NCBI GenBank assembly: GCA_016196825.1
Contig: JACPWY010000060.1
Coordinates: forward strand, 31,486-95,485
Direction: 5' to 3'
DNA from: Deltaproteobacteria bacterium
Lineage (GTDB): Bacteria; Bdellovibrionota; FAC87; UBA2466
Length of the DNA: 64,000 bases
In this document: positions 1 to 9,101 of the stretch, piece by piece
Layout: every line of letters begins with the position of its first letter
Position numbering within the stretch: the first letter of the stretch is position 1
Position numbers and translations under genes: made by a program
Notes under the pieces: model-generated
What the model saw: only the letters and a program-made list of their open reading frames with translations
Databases searched by the model: none
What the model was told of the DNA's origin: nothing

Positions 1-1
1 C

Positions 2-3000
2 CAGGTTGAAGAGACCGTTCGCGATCTCCACAATAGCTCCATTCCCACGGAGAGGATCGAAGCTCTCGTCAATCAATGCGACAAGATCGTTCTGGGAATG
101 GATTTTACGTTTCTGTTTGACGGCGAGCGCCAGGTATTTGTCATTGGGTATAACGCAGTCGATCACAAGAATGATAATTCTTACTACGATCTTCTCGCGT
201 CGGAATCGCGCCTTGCGAGTCTTGTGGCAATAGCCAAGGGCGATGTGCCCCAGGACCATTGGTTTCGGTTGGGGCGCCAGCTCACAATGGTCAAAGGCGG
301 GCGTGCGCTTATCTCCTGGACAGGCACCATGTTCGAGTACCTGATGCCCCTTCTGGTGACCCGCAACTATCCCGAGACTCTGCTTTCACAGACCTACCAC
401 TCGGTCGTGAAGCGACAGATAGAGTATGGAAAAATCAACGGAGTCCCGTGGGGAGTCTCGGAGTCGGAATATAATATGCGGGACCTGCAAATGAATTTTC
501 AATACAGAGCCTTTGGAATCCCCGGGCTCGGATTGAAGCGGGGTTTAAGCGACGACCTAGTTATTTCTCCGTATTCATCAATGCTGGCGGCACCACTTTC
601 TCCCTTGCCGGTTCTTTCCAATCTGCGACATTTGGAAGAGATGGGAGCTCTCTCCCGCTACGGTTTTTATGAAGCCATCGATTACACATCCGAAAGGCTC
701 AAGAAACACCAAAAGTGTTTCATACTGCGTTGCTTTATGGCGCACCATCAGGGAATGGGCCTGATATCGATCAACAATCTTCTGAACGGCAACATCATGC
801 AACGGCGGTTCCATTCAGAGCCGCTCATCCAGGCGACCCAACTCTTGCTTCAGGAGCGAATCCCTTTCAGCGTGCCGCTCTATAGACCCCGCGCGGAGGA
901 GGCGCATTCAGGTGGCGCGCGCCTGTCGACCCATTGGAATCCCAGGATTTATACGGATCCGAATCTCGCTGCCCCACGGACTCAACTCCTTTCCAACGGA
1001 ACTTACTCGGTGATGGTGACAACGAGTGGCTCGGGCTATTCGCGTTCCGGGAACAATGCGGTGACCCGGTGGCGAGAGGATGCCACGAGGGACCATTGGG
1101 GGCAGTTCTTCTACATCAGAAACCGAGCCGAAAACCTGATCTGGTCACCAGGGTACCAGCCCACCCTTAAGAAGCCGAAAAAATACGAGGTCAGTTTCAA
1201 TGAGGATAAGGTCGAGTTCTGGAGAGAGGATGGCACGATCTCCACTCACACCGATATCATTGTTTCCCCTGAAGAGAATGTGGAAATTCGACGCATATCA
1301 CTCACGAATGCCTCAGAGCAGGACCAAGAGTTAGAGATTACAAGTTATCTGGAGGTTGCGCTCGCGGCCCCCCAATCGGATGAGGCCCACCCCGCGTTTA
1401 GTAATCTCTTCATTCACACGGAATTCGTACCCAATGAGTGCGCTCTTTTGGCGAATCGGCGTCGTCGCTCATCGACAGAAGAAGAGCGGTGGGCATTTCA
1501 TGTTCTTTTGGCGGAGGGCGAAAAGATCGGAAGCGTCCAGTATGAAACGGATCGCGCCGCCTTCTTGGGGCGCGGCCGGGCGCCTGCCTCTGCCGCTGCC
1601 ATTACCGAGGACCGCCTTCTCTCCAACACGGTGGGGGCCGTCCTCGACCCGATCTTTTCACTCAGGCAATCCGTTCGCATTGCTCCTTCAGGCACCGCCC
1701 GCCTGATCTTTGCCACGGGCGTCACCCGGTCGCGCGAGGACGCGCTCCGGCTGATCGACAAGTACCATGACATCCATATTTTCGACCGGGAAACGGAGTT
1801 GGCATGGACCGCCTCCCGAGTTCAGCTCCGACACCTCAATATCGACAGTGAACAGACTCACACCTACCAAAGGCTGGCCAGCCGGGTAATCTATTCCGAT
1901 TCGACGTTGCGTCCTCGGGCCGACATTCTCTCAAAGAACACGAAGACCCAGTCAGGTCTATGGGCCTATGGGATCAGCGGTGATCTGCCCATTGTCATCG
2001 TGCGAATCAGGAATGACGATGACATGGCGATGGTCCGTGAGCTGCTCCGAGCGCACGAGTATTTGAGACTCAAGGGCCTTTCGTTTGATCTGGTACTGCT
2101 CAACGAGCGCGACCCCAGTTACTTTCAGACGGTCGATGAGGAGGTTCAGAAACAGATTCGGATGATCGGCTCACAGGCACTTCTGAATAAACGTGGTGGG
2201 GTTTTCAATCATCGAACGGATCTGATGCCCGATGAAGATATCGTGTTGTTGAAGTCGGTCGCCCGCGTGGTACTCGACTCTCGAGCTGGAACCCTGCGGG
2301 AACAACTGAAACGCAGACCGCTTCCGGAGGTATTACCCGAAAAGCTCATTCCGAGCACACTCCCCAAGAAGAATTCCAACCCGGTGCCTCCGGTGCCTCC
2401 ACTGGAGTTCTTTAACGGTCTGGGAGGCTTCACCCGGGAAGGGCGCGAGTACGTTATTGTTTTGAATCATAATCGAACGACTCCAGCCCCCTGGATCAAC
2501 GTGGTGGCAAATGAATCGGATTTCGGATTCCTCATCTCGGAATCGGGCGCAGGCTATACGTGGTCGGTCAACAGCCGGGAGAACCGTCTCACCCCGTGGT
2601 CCAATGACGCCATAACGGATCCTGGGGGCGAAACCCTCTACATTCGAGATGAGCAGAGCGGCGAGTACTGGACACCCACGCCGATGCCGATTCGGGAGGA
2701 AGGGAGATATGTCATTCGCCACGGACAGGGTTACACCCGTTTTGAGTACTCTAGCCGAGGGATTGTCTCCCTCCTGACGCTCTCCGTGCCTTTAAATGCG
2801 GAGGTTAAGATTGCGAGCCTTCGCATTAAGAACAGTTCTCGCGAACAGCGCCGCCTATCAGTGACGAGCTTTGTGGAGTGGGTGCTTGGGGTTAATCGCT
2901 CGGAGACCGCTCCACACGTCATCACCCAACGCGATGAAACTACGGGAGCTATACTAGCTCGCAATAGTTACAACAATGAGTTTAACACTCGGGTGGCCTT

Positions 3001-4783
3001 TTCCTTTATGAGTGAAGGTCCAGAGAGTTTCACGTGCGATCGGAGGGAGTTTATTGGGCGCAATGGCCATTTCGCACGCCCCGCTGCGCTCACGAGGGTT
3101 CATTTGTCTGGCCGAACAGGGCCAGGCCTGGATCCGTGTGCGGCGTTCCAAAAAAAGATCGATCTCATGCCCAATGAGGAGAAAGAGATTGTCGTTCTCC
3201 TGGGGCAGGCGAACAGTGAGGAGGAGGCGCGCGCGCTCATTCGCAAATACAGACTGTCTCACGAACGCAAGGAATCCTTTTCGGCGGTAGTGGCTTATTG
3301 GGACGACCTCTTGGGAACGATTCAGGTGAAGACTCCCGATCCGGCCATGAACCTCATCATGAATCGTTGGTTGCTCTATCAGACTCTTTCTTGCCGGGTC
3401 TGGGGCCGCTCCGCCTTCTATCAATCGGGGGGCGCCTTTGGCTTTCGGGATCAACTACAGGATGTGATGGCGCTTGTGTATGCCAGGCCCCAAATCGCGC
3501 GGAAGCAGATTCTTCTGGCGGCCGCTCGCCAATTTGTCGAAGGGGACGTCCTTCATTGGTGGCATGCCCCTACGGGCCGCGGAGTAAGAACGCACATCTC
3601 AGACGATCTTCTTTGGCTTCCTTTCGTCGTGAGCCAATACGTACGAGTAACCGGAGAACGTTCCCTTCTGGAAGCGGTGGTGCCCTTCATCGAAGCGCCT
3701 CGGCTGGACCCGAGGCTCGAGAGTGCCTATCTCCTCCCGGTCCAGTCTCAAGAAACGGCGACTGTGCTGGAGCATTGCGCCCGGGCCCTGGACCGCAGCC
3801 TCCTGACGGGTCGGCATGGCCTGCCGCTGATGGGCGGTGGCGATTGGAATGATGGAATGAATCGGGTGGGACACGACGGGAAAGGGGAGAGCGTCTGGTT
3901 GGGTTGGTTTCTCTACAATACCCTCAAGGTTTTTACCGAACTCTTTCCCGGCCTGTCCCTTGAGCGCGTCGATCGATACCGGCGCCACATGGGTAAACTT
4001 CAATCCGCACTTGGGGAGCACGGATGGGATGGACATTGGTACAGACGGGCCTATTTTGATGATGGCACGCCAATGGGATCCATCGAAAATGCTGAATGCC
4101 AGATAGATTCCCTCGCGAATTCCTGGTCAGTACTCTCTGGCATGGAGGAAAATGGCACAACGAATTGGAAGGAACGAGAAAAACTAGCGATGGAGGCCAT
4201 CGACCGAAAACTGATCGATCGACAGGCTCATATCGTAAAACTTCTCGCGCCTCCCTTTGACATGAGTGCCGCAGACCCAGGCTACATCAAGGGTTACCTG
4301 CCTGGTGTGCGCGAGAACGGTGGTCAATACACGCATGCGGCTTTGTGGATGCTCATGGCCTTTGCTGCCCGCGGGGATGGCGATCGAGCGGGAGAGCTCT
4401 TCAATCTGCTGAACCCCATCTCCCACTCTTCGACCGATAAGGAGGCCGAAATCTACAAGGTCGAGCCCTACGCCGTGGCCGCGGATGTCTACGGAGTTGC
4501 TCCTCACGTCGGCCGAGGGGGCTGGACCTGGTATACAGGCTCCTCGAGCTGGATGTATCGCGCTGGGCTCGAGTCCCTATTGGGGTTTCGTTGCCAGGAC
4601 AATCGGCTGAGCATGAACCCGAGCGTTCCGAAGAGTTGGGGAGAGTTTCAAATCATCTTTCGTCGGGGACACACCCGTTACATAATCTTGGCCACCCGAT
4701 CTGACAGGTCTCAGCCAACCGTTTCGGACCTCATCCCGCTCATCGATGATGGAAAAGACCACGAGATTCGAATCCAATTTTGA
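2..4783 (+). CDS. ndvB: Cyclic beta-1,2-glucan synthase, C-terminal part (5' end outside window)
   Basis: The frame is open from the first bases of the window, so this is the C-terminal 1593 residues of a larger protein; the family usually exceeds 2500 residues. NdvB/Cgs enzymes are inner-membrane proteins that build, shorten and cyclise periplasmic beta-1,2-glucan. Visible in order: a glycoamylase-like domain from about residue 33 (MDFTFLFD, then MAHHQGMG near 246), a first carbohydrate-phosphorylase supersandwich module from about 333 (NGTYSVMVTTSGSGYSR), a second from about 805 (NGLGGFTREGREYV), and a GH94 phosphorylase catalytic domain with the GGGDWNDGMNRVG motif near 1280, which carries the expected catalytic Asp. 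The membrane glycosyltransferase part would lie upstream. The stop at 4781 is followed by a convergent gene. The family assignment is firm; the cyclic nature of the product is inferred from the family. Confidence 0.93.
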   Translation, partial: QVEETVRDLHNSSIPTERIEALVNQCDKIVLGMDFTFLFDGERQVFVIGYNAVDHKNDNSYYDLLASESRLASLVAIAKGDVPQDHWFRLGRQLTMVKGGRALISWTGTMFEYLMPLLVTRNYPETLLSQTYHSVVKRQIEYGKINGVPWGVSESEYNMRDLQMNFQYRAFGIPGLGLKRGLSDDLVISPYSSMLAAPLSPLPVLSNLRHLEEMGALSRYGFYEAIDYTSERLKKHQKCFILRCFMAHHQGMGLISINNLLNGNIMQRRFHSEPLIQATQLLLQERIPFSVPLYRPRAEEAHSGGARLSTHWNPRIYTDPNLAAPRTQLLSNGTYSVMVTTSGSGYSRSGNNAVTRWREDATRDHWGQFFYIRNRAENLIWSPGYQPTLKKPKKYEVSFNEDKVEFWREDGTISTHTDIIVSPEENVEIRRISLTNASEQDQELEITSYLEVALAAPQSDEAHPAFSNLFIHTEFVPNECALLANRRRRSSTEEERWAFHVLLAEGEKIGSVQYETDRAAFLGRGRAPASAAAITEDRLLSNTVGAVLDPIFSLRQSVRIAPSGTARLIFATGVTRSREDALRLIDKYHDIHIFDRETELAWTASRVQLRHLNIDSEQTHTYQRLASRVIYSDSTLRPRADILSKNTKTQSGLWAYGISGDLPIVIVRIRNDDDMAMVRELLRAHEYLRLKGLSFDLVLLNERDPSYFQTVDEEVQKQIRMIGSQALLNKRGGVFNHRTDLMPDEDIVLLKSVARVVLDSRAGTLREQLKRRPLPEVLPEKLIPSTLPKKNSNPVPPVPPLEFFNGLGGFTREGREYVIVLNHNRTTPAPWINVVANESDFGFLISESGAGYTWSVNSRENRLTPWSNDAITDPGGETLYIRDEQSGEYWTPTPMPIREEGRYVIRHGQGYTRFEYSSRGIVSLLTLSVPLNAEVKIASLRIKNSSREQRRLSVTSFVEWVLGVNRSETAPHVITQRDETTGAILARNSYNNEFNTRVAFSFMSEGPESFTCDRREFIGRNGHFARPAALTRVHLSGRTGPGLDPCAAFQKKIDLMPNEEKEIVVLLGQANSEEEARALIRKYRLSHERKESFSAVVAYWDDLLGTIQVKTPDPAMNLIMNRWLLYQTLSCRVWGRSAFYQSGGAFGFRDQLQDVMALVYARPQIARKQILLAAARQFVEGDVLHWWHAPTGRGVRTHISDDLLWLPFVVSQYVRVTGERSLLEAVVPFIEAPRLDPRLESAYLLPVQSQETATVLEHCARALDRSLLTGRHGLPLMGGGDWNDGMNRVGHDGKGESVWLGWFLYNTLKVFTELFPGLSLERVDRYRRHMGKLQSALGEHGWDGHWYRRAYFDDGTPMGSIENAECQIDSLANSWSVLSGMEENGTTNWKEREKLAMEAIDRKLIDRQAHIVKLLAPPFDMSAADPGYIKGYLPGVRENGGQYTHAALWMLMAFAARGDGDRAGELFNLLNPISHSSTDKEAEIYKVEPYAVAADVYGVAPHVGRGGWTWYTGSSSWMYRAGLESLLGFRCQDNRLSMNPSVPKSWGEFQIIFRRGHTRYIILATRSDRSQPTVSDLIPLIDDGKDHEIRIQF

Positions 4784-4784
4784 A

Positions 4785-5507
4785 CTAGTGAGCGATCAGT
4801 CCGCCAAGGAGCGAGACACCAATACCGACGAGGAAACAGGCGAACTTGATCTGACGCTCTTCCCCGCCTCGATGCATCTCTGGCAAAAGGTCACAGGCGC
4901 CGATGTACAAAAAGGTTCCGGCCGACATTGAAAGCAACGCTCCGGCCGTCGCCGACTGCGCCATCTGGCTGAGCAGTGCGTATGACAAGAACAGTCCGAC
5001 AGGGCCCGAGATTGCCACCCCGGTCACGAAGGCCACGCTCTTCCGCTTTGATATCCCTGCCATTTTCAGAATCGACGAAAGCGCAATCCCTGATGGCAAT
5101 TTGTGCGAGACGATCGCGATCAACACCATTGGCCCAATTTTCGGCACAACCAAGCTAGAAGCCAGCGCTGCACCCTCAATCAGCCCATGAATCGTGAGAC
5201 CGATAAACGCAGCCCAACCGATCGTGTGGTAGTCACAGTGAGTTTCTTCACACGCGTGGACCATCACAAACCGCTCAGCCACCAAGAGAATCAAAAAGCC
5301 CGCCAGCAACCAGATACCAAAGGTCTCAGGCATCAATTCCGCCGCCTCTGGAATCATGTGCACCAAGCTCATTCCCAAAAGGAGTCCGGCCCCCAGCGCC
5401 ACCCCCATCTGAAGTTTTCGCTCACTCAAGGACAGATGCGTCGGGATGATTCCGCCGAGGAACGTTCCCAAAAATATGATCGCACAATAGAAGAAAAGAG
5501 CTGTCAT
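4785..5507 (-). CDS. ZIP-family divalent metal transporter
   Basis: A 240-residue polytopic membrane protein with the ZIP pattern: several hydrophobic helices, an early LGAGLLLGMSLVHMIPEA helix, the metal-path helix GLTIHGLIEGAALASSL with His and Glu, and then IVSHKLPSGIALSSIL, the HK.P helix typical of ZIPs. The expected role is uptake of zinc or other divalent metal across the inner membrane. The start was set at MTALF because its ATG shares ATGA with the stop of the upstream gene, giving a 4-nt overlap and translational coupling. A start six codons further upstream (MAKCCS) is also open. The upstream partner is a degenerate M48-like membrane protein, so the two are probably co-expressed. 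Substrate specificity cannot be read from the sequence. Confidence 0.9.
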   Translation of the reverse strand: MTALFFYCAIIFLGTFLGGIIPTHLSLSERKLQMGVALGAGLLLGMSLVHMIPEAAELMPETFGIWLLAGFLILLVAERFVMVHACEETHCDYHTIGWAAFIGLTIHGLIEGAALASSLVVPKIGPMVLIAIVSHKLPSGIALSSILKMAGISKRKSVAFVTGVAISGPVGLFLSYALLSQMAQSATAGALLSMSAGTFLYIGACDLLPEMHRGGEERQIKFACFLVGIGVSLLGGLIAH

Positions 5508-6337
5508 ACTGCAGCACTTCGCCAAAGTTGCTCAAGCCTCACCACCCGAGACGCAAGGGACTCAGCCGGAAACATTGATTTCACGAGACTCTCCTCGAAC
5601 CGTGGAGGCATCAAGAAGAGCCCTCGCAGATCCACGGGGATTTCCAGAGGCACCCTACCGCTCTCGAGCTCGATTCTTCGATATCCCGTCGCAAGCACCA
5701 AAGGAGAAACTCCAGCTATTCGCAGCGCCTCTTGATCGAGCTCATTCTCAGCCCCCCGCACCAGGAGGCACCAAACGGGAATAAGGGTGGCTGGCCACAC
5801 GATCGCCTCCTTGAGAAAGAGGCGAAAAGGCAGGCTCTGCCTTCCGCGGTGAGACCCGATCATCCGATCGACTACAGCGACAAACTGTGCAAACCAACTC
5901 CGCACACCAGCTCGAAAAGACTTGATCTCCACCATCTCGCGAGCAACCAAAGCGAGGAGCTCGTCACGCGGAACTTCAAGCACCGACGGAGTCACAACAA
6001 TCGCCGCGCGATTGGGAGAAAAGCCAAAGCATCCAATATTGTGGGAGCCGCTTTTCTTAATGACCAATTCCGGCACCCGGATTCCCAGACGCCGCGCGAT
6101 CTCGCTGACAGCATGTTGGATAGCCGGACGATCACCCCAACTGGCACCCTCCGCCCCCAAACGGGAACGGATGGAGCGATACCCGCACACCCGAAGCCAA
6201 TAAATGGCAACCGCGTCAATTGGCAGCGACAGCAGAAAACCGATCCAACCCCAGATAACCATAAAAGGAAGCGCGATAAGAAAAAAGAGATACGCGAGGA
6301 AGGCGCCAAGTCGAAATGTCCGTTCAATCCAATTCAT
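5504..6337 (-). CDS. M48 (HtpX/Ste24)-like membrane protein without the HExxH motif
   Basis: 277 residues. The N-terminal 50 contain two hydrophobic helices, followed by a soluble part that follows the M48 peptidase layout: ISEIARRLGIRVPELVIKK-like text, GFSPNRAAIVVTPSVLEVPRDELLALVAREM, then another hydrophobic stretch. Where an M48 peptidase carries HExxH right after the ELxAVLA-like helix, this protein has AREMVEIKSF, so both zinc-binding histidines and the catalytic Glu are absent. It is therefore probably not a protease, and may be a pseudo-enzyme acting as an adaptor or chaperone in the inner membrane. The gene ends in a 4-nt ATGA overlap with the ZIP transporter, which suggests a joint role. 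The family call rests on layout and remembered homologues and is moderate. Confidence 0.6.
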   Translation of the reverse strand: MNWIERTFRLGAFLAYLFFLIALPFMVIWGWIGFLLSLPIDAVAIYWLRVCGYRSIRSRLGAEGASWGDRPAIQHAVSEIARRLGIRVPELVIKKSGSHNIGCFGFSPNRAAIVVTPSVLEVPRDELLALVAREMVEIKSFRAGVRSWFAQFVAVVDRMIGSHRGRQSLPFRLFLKEAIVWPATLIPVWCLLVRGAENELDQEALRIAGVSPLVLATGYRRIELESGRVPLEIPVDLRGLFLMPPRFEESLVKSMFPAESLASRVVRLEQLWRSAAV

Positions 6338-6388
6338 GGAATTGACTCACGTATATGGACCATTCTAGTCTCACTTTCAACGTTACTT

Positions 6389-6787
6389 ATGATAGATCAA
6401 TTCCCCATAGGAAGCACCCTGAGTCAGACCCTACCGCCCATTGGCGCCGATCGGGCTGAGAATTTTCGCCAGGCTACCCGCTCCGATCACAGCCCCGGGT
6501 TCATCCCGGCCCTTCCGACTCTCTTCCGTCAGGCCGAATTTCAGTGGCTCGACAAACTGAAGGTGGATTGGCATAAACTTCTGCACGCCGAGCAGGCCTA
6601 CGAGTACTATGCCCCGCTTCCACTCGACCAACCAATTTTGATTGAAAGCCGCCTCGCAAATGTGCGCGTGAGGAAATCGGCCGCGAGTTCCATGACCTTC
6701 GTGGAGATAGAAACCCACATCTCAGCCGCCGGCACAGTGGCTGTTGCCGCCCTGACCAATTTTGTTGTTCGCGAGGGGACCACGTGA
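6389..6787 (+). CDS. FAS1/MaoC-type dehydratase N-terminal subunit (hotdog)
   Basis: 132 residues matching the MaoC-like N-terminal (FAS1-DH) hotdog domain: an opening IGSTLSQTLPPIG block, a PALPTLFRQAEFQWLDKL segment, the HAEQAYEYYAPLPLDQPI strand and a C-terminal FVEIETHISAAG strand. In HadAB-like enzymes this subunit forms the substrate-binding half and lacks the catalytic hydratase motif, which is supplied by the partner. The partner is the next gene, overlapping by GTGA, so a heterodimeric (R)-specific 3-hydroxyacyl-thioester dehydratase is inferred. The open frame runs far upstream on this strand, but that part is antisense to the M48-like gene. The ATG at 6389 is the first start that leaves a normal domain length. 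Confidence 0.8.
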   Translation: MIDQFPIGSTLSQTLPPIGADRAENFRQATRSDHSPGFIPALPTLFRQAEFQWLDKLKVDWHKLLHAEQAYEYYAPLPLDQPILIESRLANVRVRKSAASSMTFVEIETHISAAGTVAVAALTNFVVREGTT

Positions 6788-7185
6788 CGTATGTCGTTGG
6801 CGAAGCCATCCCCGCGACCTTAAAGGGTGAGATCACGCGCGAACAGCTCCGGGCCTATGCCGATGCCTCCGGTGACATCAACCCGATTCACCTCAATGAG
6901 AAATTCGCCAAAGAGGCGGGTTTCCCCAGTGTCATCGCCCACGGAATGCTCTCGGCGGCCTTCCTCGGGGACTACATCCTGGAGCACTTCCCGGAGAACA
7001 CATTTCGCCTCGAAAAGTTCAAGGTCCGCTTCAAGAAGATTACACTCCCCGGCGATCTGATCACGTGCGTCGGGAAAATCAAGAGCATCGACAAAGAGCG
7101 TAGTATCATCGCCACCATCGCCACAACGAATCAAAAAGGCGAAGAAACGACTTCCGGCGAAGCCACCCTTTCGACGATCAACTAA
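6784..7185 (+). CDS. MaoC-like (R)-hydratase subunit
   Basis: 133 residues with the hydratase 2 signature: YADASGDINPIHLNEKFAKEAGFPSVIAHGML, in which the Asp and His of the D-x-N-P-x-H element are present. It catalyses reversible hydration of trans-2-enoyl thioesters and here probably works with the overlapping upstream non-catalytic hotdog subunit, as in mycobacterial HadA/HadB. The GTG start overlaps the preceding stop (GTGA). The acyl chain and the carrier (CoA or ACP) are unknown, and no other fatty-acid gene lies next to it. The next gene, recQ, follows after about 100 bases and is functionally unrelated. Confidence 0.88.
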   Translation: MTYVVGEAIPATLKGEITREQLRAYADASGDINPIHLNEKFAKEAGFPSVIAHGMLSAAFLGDYILEHFPENTFRLEKFKVRFKKITLPGDLITCVGKIKSIDKERSIIATIATTNQKGEETTSGEATLSTIN

Positions 7186-7284
7186 TCCCTTCTACTCGAC
7201 GCGGGTCTAAGCAATTGACCAGTTCTCGACATGCAACCCTCTCAACCTCGCCGGATGCCCTCGGGCCTGCTACAAATCTCTTTC

Positions 7285-8814
7285 ATGAACAGCGATTTGG
7301 TTGGGGCACTCAAGAAGTCCTTTCATCTCCCAGGCTTTCGCAAGGGCCAGCGCGAGATCATTGAGTCCCTCCTCAACAATAAGGATGCGCTCGCCGTCAT
7401 GCCCACGGGAGGGGGGAAGTCACTTTGCTACCAGCTCCCGGCCCTTTTGCGCCCCGGAATCGTGGTCGTTATCTCGCCCCTCATCGCTCTTATGGAAAAT
7501 CAGGTCCAGCGGTTAAGATCGCTGGGCATTAGCGCTGTGTTTCTACACTCCGGTCAATCGGTCGCCGATAAACGCCTGGTCTTCTCCGTGCTCAAGCGGG
7601 CGGAAAGTTCAATTCTGTATTTGAGCCCCGAAAGAGTTCAAAAGGACGGCTTTCGCAACTGGATCACTGCCCAAAAGGTGAGTCTCTTTGCAATCGACGA
7701 GGCCCATTGCGTCTCCCAGTGGGGGCCCGACTTCCGTGAGGATTATTACAAACTTGGTGGCCTCCGAGAACTCCTCCCCGAGGTCCCCATTGTCGCGCTC
7801 ACGGCCTCTGCTACGCCCGAAGTCCTCGAAGATATCATTCGACAACTTCAGCTCAGAAAGCCGGATCGTCATATCCACGGTTTCTACCGCCCGAATCTGT
7901 ACTATCAAGTCGAGCTATGTTCCGATGAGGGTATCAAAATAGCCATAGCGCGCCAGGCCATCTCCCAAAATCCCGAGGGTCGAATTCTCATCTATTGCGG
8001 AACTCGGAAGCAGACCGAAACCGTAAGTGGCTTTCTCTCCGAACATTTCGGCAAAGCTGCTTTTTACCACGCTGGGATGTCCAGCGAGGACCGAACCTGT
8101 GTTCAGACCCAATACCAAAAAGGAGAGATCCGAATCCTCGCGGCTACCAACGCATTCGGCATGGGAATTGACCACCCCGATGTGCGCTTGGTCGTTCACT
8201 TCCAAATGCCAGCGAATGTTGAGCACTACTACCAGGAGATGGGCCGCGCCGGGCGCGATGGAAAACCGTCCGCGTGCCTGCTTCTTTACTCCAAGAAGGA
8301 CAAAGGGCTTCACTCCTATTTCATTACCCAATCCAACGCCGATAAGAATACGATTAGAAGGCGCTGGAGCGCGCTAGAGGCCATCGTCCAGTTTGCCGAA
8401 GGCGGCGAATGCCGCCACTCCGGAATCCTCACATATTTCCGAGACTCCTTCCGCCTCAAAGACTGCGGTCATTGCGATGTCTGTGATCCCTCCGATTTTC
8501 GCCACGTACAAAAACCCAAATTCGAGGTCGCATCTCTCCCGAAGATAAAAAAGAAAGAGACCAAAGAGATCTTGGACGTTGAACTGACCGCGGAAGAAGA
8601 AATCCGCTTCGAAATGCTCAGGGAATGGCGAAAGGTTTATGCAACCGAGAATGACATCGCCCCCTTCATGGTCTTCAGCAACAAGACGCTCAAGGACCTC
8701 GTCAGAAGAAATCCGAAAACACTCGAGGAGCTTTCCAAAGTTTATGGTTTTGGCCCCCACAAAACCGAATACATCGGCCCGACCGTGTTGGCCCGGCTCC
8801 AGGCCTGCGACTGA
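7285..8814 (+). CDS. recQ: ATP-dependent DNA helicase RecQ (short form)
   Basis: 509 residues. Superfamily 2 helicase core with Walker A GGGKSLCYQLPALL, Walker B DEAHC, motif V FGMGIDHPDVR and motif VI QEMGRAGRDG, followed by the RecQ zinc cluster (CRHSGILTYF, then CGHCDVC) and a C-terminal HRDC domain (about the last 80 residues, MLREWRKVYATENDIAPFMV). It unwinds DNA 3' to 5' in recombination repair and stalled-fork processing. Only about 45 residues separate the zinc cluster from HRDC, so the winged-helix part of RQC seems to be missing. The start is uncertain: ATG at 7285 is the first that begins just before the conserved FHLPGFRKGQ block. ATGs at 7231 and 7255 are in frame, and none has a clear ribosome-binding site. 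Confidence 0.93.
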   Translation: MNSDLVGALKKSFHLPGFRKGQREIIESLLNNKDALAVMPTGGGKSLCYQLPALLRPGIVVVISPLIALMENQVQRLRSLGISAVFLHSGQSVADKRLVFSVLKRAESSILYLSPERVQKDGFRNWITAQKVSLFAIDEAHCVSQWGPDFREDYYKLGGLRELLPEVPIVALTASATPEVLEDIIRQLQLRKPDRHIHGFYRPNLYYQVELCSDEGIKIAIARQAISQNPEGRILIYCGTRKQTETVSGFLSEHFGKAAFYHAGMSSEDRTCVQTQYQKGEIRILAATNAFGMGIDHPDVRLVVHFQMPANVEHYYQEMGRAGRDGKPSACLLLYSKKDKGLHSYFITQSNADKNTIRRRWSALEAIVQFAEGGECRHSGILTYFRDSFRLKDCGHCDVCDPSDFRHVQKPKFEVASLPKIKKKETKEILDVELTAEEEIRFEMLREWRKVYATENDIAPFMVFSNKTLKDLVRRNPKTLEELSKVYGFGPHKTEYIGPTVLARLQACD

Positions 8815-8927
8815 CGCGCGGCAGACCTGAGATTCCCGCGATTTGTGCTAAAGGTCTTGAACCGGCTTCTCGCCCCGTGTTACGTCCTTCTCCTGCTTTT
8901 GGCCGATAAGACTATTGGGAGACGCGC

Positions 8928-9101
8928 ATGACGACAAAACAACGGCACCTTCAGGTAATTGACCCGAATGATCCCCACTACTTTGGCCCTGTTACACGCC
9001 TGGGTCTCAAACGAAGCACGGTCACGTCCTCGACGTGGATCGTCTTCTTTTTATCGCAGCTCCTGCTCCTCGCCGCGATGACCTATTATTTCGTTTACTA
9101 A
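8928..9101 (+). CDS. Small single-span membrane protein, 57 residues
   Basis: An ATG at 8928 preceded by GGGAGA five bases upstream opens a 57-codon frame ending with TAA at 9099-9101. The N-terminal 35 residues are polar and basic (VIDPNDPHYFGPVTRLGLKR). The rest is one hydrophobic helix (WIVFFLSQLLLLAAMTYYF) ending at the C-terminus, so it should be a tail-anchored inner-membrane protein with a cytoplasmic N-terminus. Nothing in it identifies a function. Its tail overlaps the stop of the convergent outer-membrane-protein gene by a few bases. The good ribosome-binding site and the clear helix make it likely to be real. Confidence 0.65.
   Translation: MTTKQRHLQVIDPNDPHYFGPVTRLGLKRSTVTSSTWIVFFLSQLLLLAAMTYYFVY

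Noticed and set aside
5732..6388. Upstream part of the open frame that contains the first dehydratase gene
   Set aside because: It is antisense to the M48-like gene, has no family resemblance and lacks a ribosome-binding site.
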